From NCBI GenBank assembly GCA_018524725.1, contig JAEUWP010000551.1:433730-497729 (forward strand): DNA of 64,000 nt. The letters run 5' to 3'. Source of the DNA: Podaxis mareebaensis. Its lineage: Eukaryota; Basidiomycota; Agaricomycetes; Agaricales; Agaricaceae. This document shows, one piece after another, positions 58,919 to 64,000 of this stretch; the first letter of the stretch is position 1; every line of letters starts with the position of its first letter. The notes under the pieces were generated by a model. It had not been told where the DNA came from. It was given only the letters and a program-made list of their open reading frames with translations, and did no database searches. The position numbers and the translations under genes were made by a program.

Positions 58919-60835
58919 AATCTAGATGGTTAATACAGTACTGTGGTATTTATGGTCGTACTCTGCTCATTTGGACGAGTAAGTAAACTTTCATGCAACT
59001 GTTTACGCAGGAGTTGGTTAGTCCAGCACTATCATGAAGATAACAAGATACATCTAAATGACGGGTTCTATTTGACTATATGGCGTAGAGTCTTTTTCCA
59101 GGCGTTGACGGCCGATCATTGTTCAGGATCAACTCCAAGTATTCCCTCCAATCACCCAATCCTCATCTTCTCCTCGGGCGCAGAATACATAGCCTACCCT
59201 TCTCCCTGGGCCTGCTTTTCAGCTCTGACGGGATCGATCACCCAGAATTTGTAGAAAAGCCACAACTCAGGTCGTATACCCAATACCAAATTAAAATAAC
59301 TATAGGGATTGTTTATCACCCCAGTGTTCCCACAGTGCTTCCGAGCCAATATACACGCTAGTCAGCAATCCTGCTCGTTGCCTATTACCCACATTACAGC
59401 TACTTTCGTATCATTAGGGGCGGCATCATGTAACGTTCATCAACAGACTGACATCTCTAAGCGCTGAGCCGTGACATGTGTACTGAACAGTCGTGTTGGC
59501 TCTCTTTAGGATGTGGACATATATATTATCAGCTCCTCCCCTGGTCAGAACTCCAGCTAACTTTGGTGCTTCGGTAAGTACGCCCCCGTCAGGACACTCA
59601 GTGGCTTATCCGCGAGCCCAGGTCTGCGAGCACTTCATGCCAATCCAGAGAGTGCCAGGCGGTGAGATACCAACTCAGCCTACGGCATAGCCATATCTCT
59701 GACTGAAGCGTCACCCGAAAAAACTCTTGACGACCTCATGTCGAGTGGAGACCATCAGAACTCGCGCGCATGGATAACCACGATTCTCCTGAGGATACAT
59801 ACAACTGACATATTACCCGTAGCGGGCGAGAACGTGTAACTACAGGCAAGCGGGTGATTGATATGATAATGATGAATAATGAACACGTACGTTCTCAGTC
59901 GATGGTACACAGCTGGGGAGGAGGGGAGGAAAAGGAAGCGAAATATACTACATACTACTGAAAAGGAAGTGATCACGAGCGTTATTGACCGACTACATCC
60001 AACAGGGTGTATAACTATCTCACGACCTTGATCTCTCCAGCACTATGTAGTATGGAGGTCACCCGCGGGCCCATAATTGCTATGATACTAATAAAAGTGC
60101 TCTGGCGAGAACTTCGGATTCACATGCGCGCTATCATTTATTGGAGTGGACTTTTGACAGTTCCACCATGTTTGATGCTGATAATCTTAATTATAGTCTC
60201 CATCCCAACAACGAAGGCGACTGGAGGGAACGTTCGCCTTCTCCCGGTGAGTATCATACACCTTCCACCAAAATTATGCCCCAATGACTTTGACTGTGCC
60301 CTTGGTTCGATCGATGCCAACGCTCGCGCCTTGACCACACGACTGGGGATTGCATCATATCTCCCGATAGACCTGGTTGGGATGAAACATAGTGGGTCTT
60401 CCACCTAAGTGTGTCTACATCAAAGATCACAAAAAGATACTTAAGAGTCTGACTACGGGAGGCTAGTCTTCCACGGTACTCGAAGAAATGGGAAGTAAGT
60501 TTCAGACTCTAGTTTTGGTCACTTCGAGCCACCAGAGATCTATCAATGTCCTACTGGTTCTCTCTTGCCTGGATTGTATAAATTGCTGACTCCCATGTCC
60601 TGCTCAACTTGTTTCGGAACAATGGTCGATATTTCTGGCCAAGCACAACATTCCTGGACCGCTTTCTGAAAATATTTATAATATATGTCTCCTCTCCTGG
60701 GCAACAAGCTTGTATCTGTCAAGTGCGTGTTTCCCATACTGGCCAAGTTAAAAGGAACAAGACAGATGTGGGTCAGACGCATTCCCCCATTCTTTGAGTC
60801 GACAGCAAACCGCCACACTATAACCTACATCGCCA
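58919..60835. other. Long stretch without a clear gene
   Basis: About 1.9 kb holding only short frames, except the 357-bp open frame listed separately. I found no tRNA, no recognisable transposon domain and no fragment of a neighbouring gene. An A/T-rich TTATAATATATG at about 60675, some 160 bp upstream of the Cys-rich gene, may be its TATA region. Confidence 0.35.
60052..60408 (+). CDS. Unrecognised hydrophobic open frame
   Basis: From the first ATG (60052) it encodes 118 residues with two hydrophobic stretches (GPIIAMILIKVLW and SGLLTVPPCLMLIILIIVSI) and no motif I recognise. Read-through of the GT-rich sequence near 60246 could hide an intron. It may be a terminal exon or fragment of a membrane-protein gene, or chance. 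Confidence 0.15.
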   Translation: MEVTRGPIIAMILIKVLWRELRIHMRAIIYWSGLLTVPPCLMLIILIIVSIPTTKATGGNVRLLPVSIIHLPPKLCPNDFDCALGSIDANARALTTRLGIASYLPIDLVGMKHSGSST

Positions 60836-62233
60836 ATGAGCAGAGGCACCACGCGTTTAGCTCTCCTTTTCACGACAATATTCGTCGTGGTGTATACCGC
60901 TCTCCCAGCTTCTCTGGCACCAGAAAGTGGCGTCGGGAGAGATGGATCTCGCATGGACATAGACAGGGGTGCTGTTCCAGCCTTTACCTTGCTGGAACCG
61001 ATGACCCAAGGTGACCTGCTTGCTGAACGCTCTGGGTATGAGTTTCCAAGACGCGAACCTACCATTGTCGAGGGCCTTCTTCAAATTAGACAGACGTGCG
61101 GTTTTGGAGATGGTTTGTGCTACACCGGGGTGTGCTGTCCTCTCGATAGCGGCTGTTGCAGTAATGGCAAGTGCTGTCCTAATGGTTATGGATGCTGTAA
61201 AAGTGAGCGTCTATATGTTTTGTTCCGAAGATAGCTTATTGATAACCTTTTCGTCTCGGAAAGGTGGCGGTTGCTGCAGGACTCCATCTGAATATTGTGT
61301 TGTCATTGATGGTGTGCCAGGATGTTGTCCCACTGGAGAGATTTGCGATAGGATCGGTGGTGGTGGTGGAGGAGGGGGAGGAGGAGATAATACAACTCCT
61401 CACACGACTCATGCAACTCACACAACTCACACAACCCACACAACCCACACGACTCACACGACTCACACGACTCACACGACTCACACAACTTCGACCACGA
61501 GAGGATCAATTCTTAACACCTCCAGTTCCACGCCTTTTTCCGGGACTCCTACTCAGTCTCTTCCGACTTCACGCCCAACTGTTGGAGTCAATCAGGTCTC
61601 AATTACTTACCAAGCTGACGATAGCAGAATCACCTGGAGTGGCACTGGCTGGAATACTGGTAGTTCGAGTTGTACGAATAGCTCGAAGCGCACAAACACT
61701 CCAGGGCAGTCATTTACCCTCATGGTTCCCTCTGGTACGTCCTTCTAAACATTGGATCCATGTACCAGGGTTCTGAAAAATCTTCACATTCAGCTTCCAG
61801 GTTTTACCTCAACCTGGATTGCTTAAATGCCGTGTACCATGTCTACACCAATGGCATTGTGACGACCTTCACACCGGATATATTCGACAGTCTCGAAGTC
61901 TGCATTTACAAGGAGGTGTCATTGGGTATCAGCACCCAGAACATTAACGTTACGGTTGTGGTTATTGGCTTCCCCCCTAATGAAATCACAAAGAGGCAGG
62001 GCTCAGAATGGCAGTTCCAGTTGAACGAGGTTATGTGAGTAACCAATTGCAACAGACTCCAAAGCCAATTGATCTCATGGCGCCCTTAATCCAGGGTCGT
62101 GGATGACGCGAGCCCGCCACCCCCAGGCGGGAGCACGAATGGCGCAACTGCCAAATCGAGAACCACTCCGTTCTATGGTCTCACTAGTGTAATCTTAGCT
62201 GGATTTGGCCTTCCCTTTGTCATCCCTTGGTAG
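60836..62233 (+). CDS. Cys-rich secreted protein with TTH repeat, GPI-like
   Basis: No named family is recognised with certainty. The start at 60836 (MSRGTTRLALLFTTIFVVVY) is a signal peptide. A dense cysteine module follows (CYTGVCCPLDSGCCSNGKCC, PNGYGCC; an intron with donor near 61202 then GGGCCRTPSEYCVV…GCCPTGEIC). It resembles granulin-like or short Cys-pair modules of fungal wall proteins. A poly-Gly run and about eleven Thr-Thr-His units come next, then a Ser/Thr-rich linker. A distinct C-terminal domain (VSITYQADDSRITWSGTGW; LDCLNAVYHVYTNGIVTTF) ends in a hydrophobic tail (GLTSVILAGFGLPFVIPW), suggesting a GPI signal. It is probably a cell-surface protein; the histidine array could bind metal. 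Confidence 0.75.
61399..61490 (+). repeat. 9-bp coding minisatellite (Thr-Thr-His)
   Basis: About ten tandem copies of ACNACTCAC / ACAACCCAC-type 9-mers, differing at silent or near-silent positions and keeping frame. They encode (Thr-Thr-His)n inside the Cys-rich secreted protein. Array length is likely polymorphic between strains. Confidence 0.9.
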
Positions 62234-62691
62234 TGTGATTTTTGCTTTGCTTTCGCGATATCCTCGTTTTGAAGTGGTAAAATGTCGGATTATAGCTGTT
62301 GTCTGTAGTTTTCCTTGATGTTCTTTAATAATGTCCTTGGTGCACAATACTTCCTCAATCTGAGGATCAACGGAAGTTGGAGCTCGGTGACAATCGCCAA
62401 ACGACCTAGGACAAGCTAAAGTCCACCCCGGGATCAAAAGCTTTGGAAGGCCGGTTGTAAAAGGAGGTCAAAATGGGTAGAACATAACGGAGACAACATT
62501 GGTAAGTGGTAAGCCAAAACAAGTTAAAAAATCCAGAGGTGAAATCTGCTGGGATAACAAAGATATAGACCGGAGGGAGAACCCTGGGGGCCAGCATGTT
62601 TTCTCGGTTCATCGATCACGAATGACACCCGAGATTCAAAAGAACTAACTTAACAGAAGACGTAAGGAAAGCACAATCCTCCCCTCCGAGT
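62234..62691. other. Convergent 3' intergenic region
   Basis: This lies between the stops of the Cys-rich gene (+) and the NACHT-like gene (-). No gene was recognised. Confidence 0.4.
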
Positions 62692-64000
62692 TCACTTCGC
62701 TTGCCCGATGTTAGGCTCTGGCGGCCTGCCCTCTTCATGAGTTTCACCACCCTCATCAACTCGAACACCGCCATCGCCCGAACATTCTGCATTACCCGCA
62801 TCATCTTTGTCTCTCCCATTGCTCGGACCCTCACCACCAGGACTACTTTCCAAGATTCCACCCCCACCACCCTCAGATTTGTCATTTCCGCTACTCTCAG
62901 GCTCTAAGTGCTCGATTCCTTTAGCCCTTAGCACAGCAGACTCCCACGACTCGAAGTCCTGCTCTCGGTAGATGTTTTCTCCCTCCGTCCAATTAGTCGA
63001 GAAATACTCGTTGAAGTATCGCAATTCGGGGTCGAGTATCCAGTACCAATAAACCTTCTTCAAACCACGTCCCATCGTGTATCGACCTGACTTTACTTGA
63101 CTTCGATCCTTGTTACCAAAACGAAAGAGGGACTTCAACCTAGAAGCGAAATTTGGGTGGTACGGCCGGATGACCTTTGACTGTTGAAAACGCTCAACCA
63201 TCTTCCGAACTTATCAGCCATCTCTAATACAGGTACGCAATAATGAAGTCCCCACTCACACGTTCGAAATAGGCGATGTTGAATTTACTGAACGATGAGG
63301 GAGGAATCCGACGAATTAACGTGCTGCGAATGCATCTGATAATCGCGTCGCATTCGTAGGCGAAAGCATTGATCGGAAATTCGCCTGGTATAACACTGGT
63401 TTGATTGAGTATATGTTTGCGATGGTCGAGACCTGCGAGCCTGCGCATCAAGCACAAGTCTGGGACATAACAGAAAGATAAAATGCTCAGTGTTGCGCCT
63501 GCCATATTGAAGGACCTAGCATTGACGTAGGTTGAGAGGAATCTATCTGGCAGTGGCCAAGATAGAGCAGCGGATGGTTCAACCACCGTGGCTAGAGCTC
63601 CTGCATAGGAAGTGTTGTTCGACGGTTGATTAATCGAGGAGAAGTTGATGCTTACCTGTGCCTTCTATCCTCAGAGACTCCTGACAATTGTGCCAAACCT
63701 GGAGATGGTGTTCGAACAGACGATTGTACATTTCTGGGGTTGAGACACAAAATTCATGTGAACGAGTTGGATCATGAAGGAAGTCCCAGAAGGATTTATG
63801 ATACAGGGTAATGGCCCCGCCGAGCGCGCGAGACTTTAGCTGCAAGCCGGCAAAGTCTTTTAGGCTGGCGTGCTTCAATGACTGCATTGAGTCGATTGGC
63901 CCATTATATTCAAGAGGTCCGCGATGTTAGAACTCAATATTCAGACAATACCAGTGTATACTGATCAATGTTGAATGAATTGAGACTCTTATACTGATTT
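62692..64000 (-). CDS. NACHT/NLR-like protein, C-terminal part
   Basis: A gene running in from beyond the right edge. The reading frame about 63887-63630 gives MQSLKHASLKDFAGLQLKS, then ITLYHKSFWDFLHDPTRSHE with FCVSTPE. This matches the region after the NACHT module in many Agaricomycete NLR-like NTPases, typically (Y/H)HxSFxDFLxDPxRS followed by FCV. Following exons (63586-63224 and 63201-62692) supply a helical tail (WPLPDRFLSTYVNARSFNMA; YWYWILDPELRYFNEYF) and an acidic Gly/Glu-rich end stopping at 62692. The P-loop itself is outside the window. In the last 110 bases the frame cannot be followed cleanly, so an intron or a lesion lies there. Such proteins are suspected of roles in non-self recognition. 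Confidence 0.65.

Noticed and set aside
61399..61490. CRISPR-like array
   Set aside because: The 9-bp units are contiguous and in frame without spacers, in a eukaryotic coding region.
61236..61509. Minus-strand Ser/Cys/Val repeat proteins
   Set aside because: They are antisense reading of the Thr-Thr-His minisatellite.

Overview
The window looks like nuclear DNA of a filamentous basidiomycete, most likely an Agaricomycete. Genes lie on both strands and are cut by many short introns (about 47-65 nt) with GTRNGY-type donors. Several families are ones I associate with Agaricomycetes: a TKL kinase with an HGD catalytic loop, an AIG1-type P-loop domain, a NACHT-type C-terminal tail, and a chitin deacetylase and a Cys-rich secreted protein that both end in GPI-like tails. 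I cannot name the genus.

Layout, left to right: an AVT-type vacuolar amino-acid transporter (+); an R3H-SUZ RNA-binding protein (+); RNA polymerase II subunit RPB4 (+), convergent with tRNA pseudouridine synthase PUS1 (-). A tandem direct duplication of about 3.7 kb follows (about 8.0-11.7 kb and 11.7-15.4 kb). The right unit carries a broken PUS1 copy, and both units carry a tRNA-Leu-like relic. Next come a Zn2Cys6 transcription factor (+), xylulokinase (-), a large WD40 protein (-), and the spliceosome-disassembly factor TFIP11/NTR1 (-) with a stray fragment of itself downstream. A serine carboxypeptidase (+) is divergent from TFIP11. Then follow an intron-containing tRNA-Pro(AGG) (-), the proteasome ATPase RPT4 (+), a 1.4 kb gene-free tract containing about 850 bp without a single CpG, the exocytic SM protein SEC1 (-), and a chitin deacetylase (-).

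From 41.5 to 55.5 kb there is a dispersed segmental duplication of a Rho1 guanine-nucleotide exchange factor (ROM2-like: DEP, DH, PH, CNH). The right copy is complete. The left copy is 5'-truncated, has lost about 1.2 kb, and is interrupted by a 5' LTR-gag fragment of a Ty3-like retrotransposon. Between the copies sits a gene joining a lipid-anchor-like N-terminus, an AIG1-like P-loop domain with a degenerate G3 motif, and a TKL protein kinase. This is the most unusual gene in the window.

The right end holds TRM82 (-) divergent from a TMEM97/EXPERA membrane protein (+), 1.9 kb of poorly interpretable sequence, a Cys-rich secreted protein with a Thr-Thr-His repeat (+), and the 3' part of a probable NACHT/NLR-like gene (-) running off the edge.

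The single-copy genes serve unrelated housekeeping roles (transcription, tRNA modification, splicing, proteolysis, exocytosis, wall remodelling) and show no metabolic clustering. TRM82 and PUS1 both modify tRNA; ROM2, SEC1 and chitin deacetylase all bear on cell-wall and secretory growth, but their proximity is probably coincidental. All splice sites were read by eye, and no similarity search was run.
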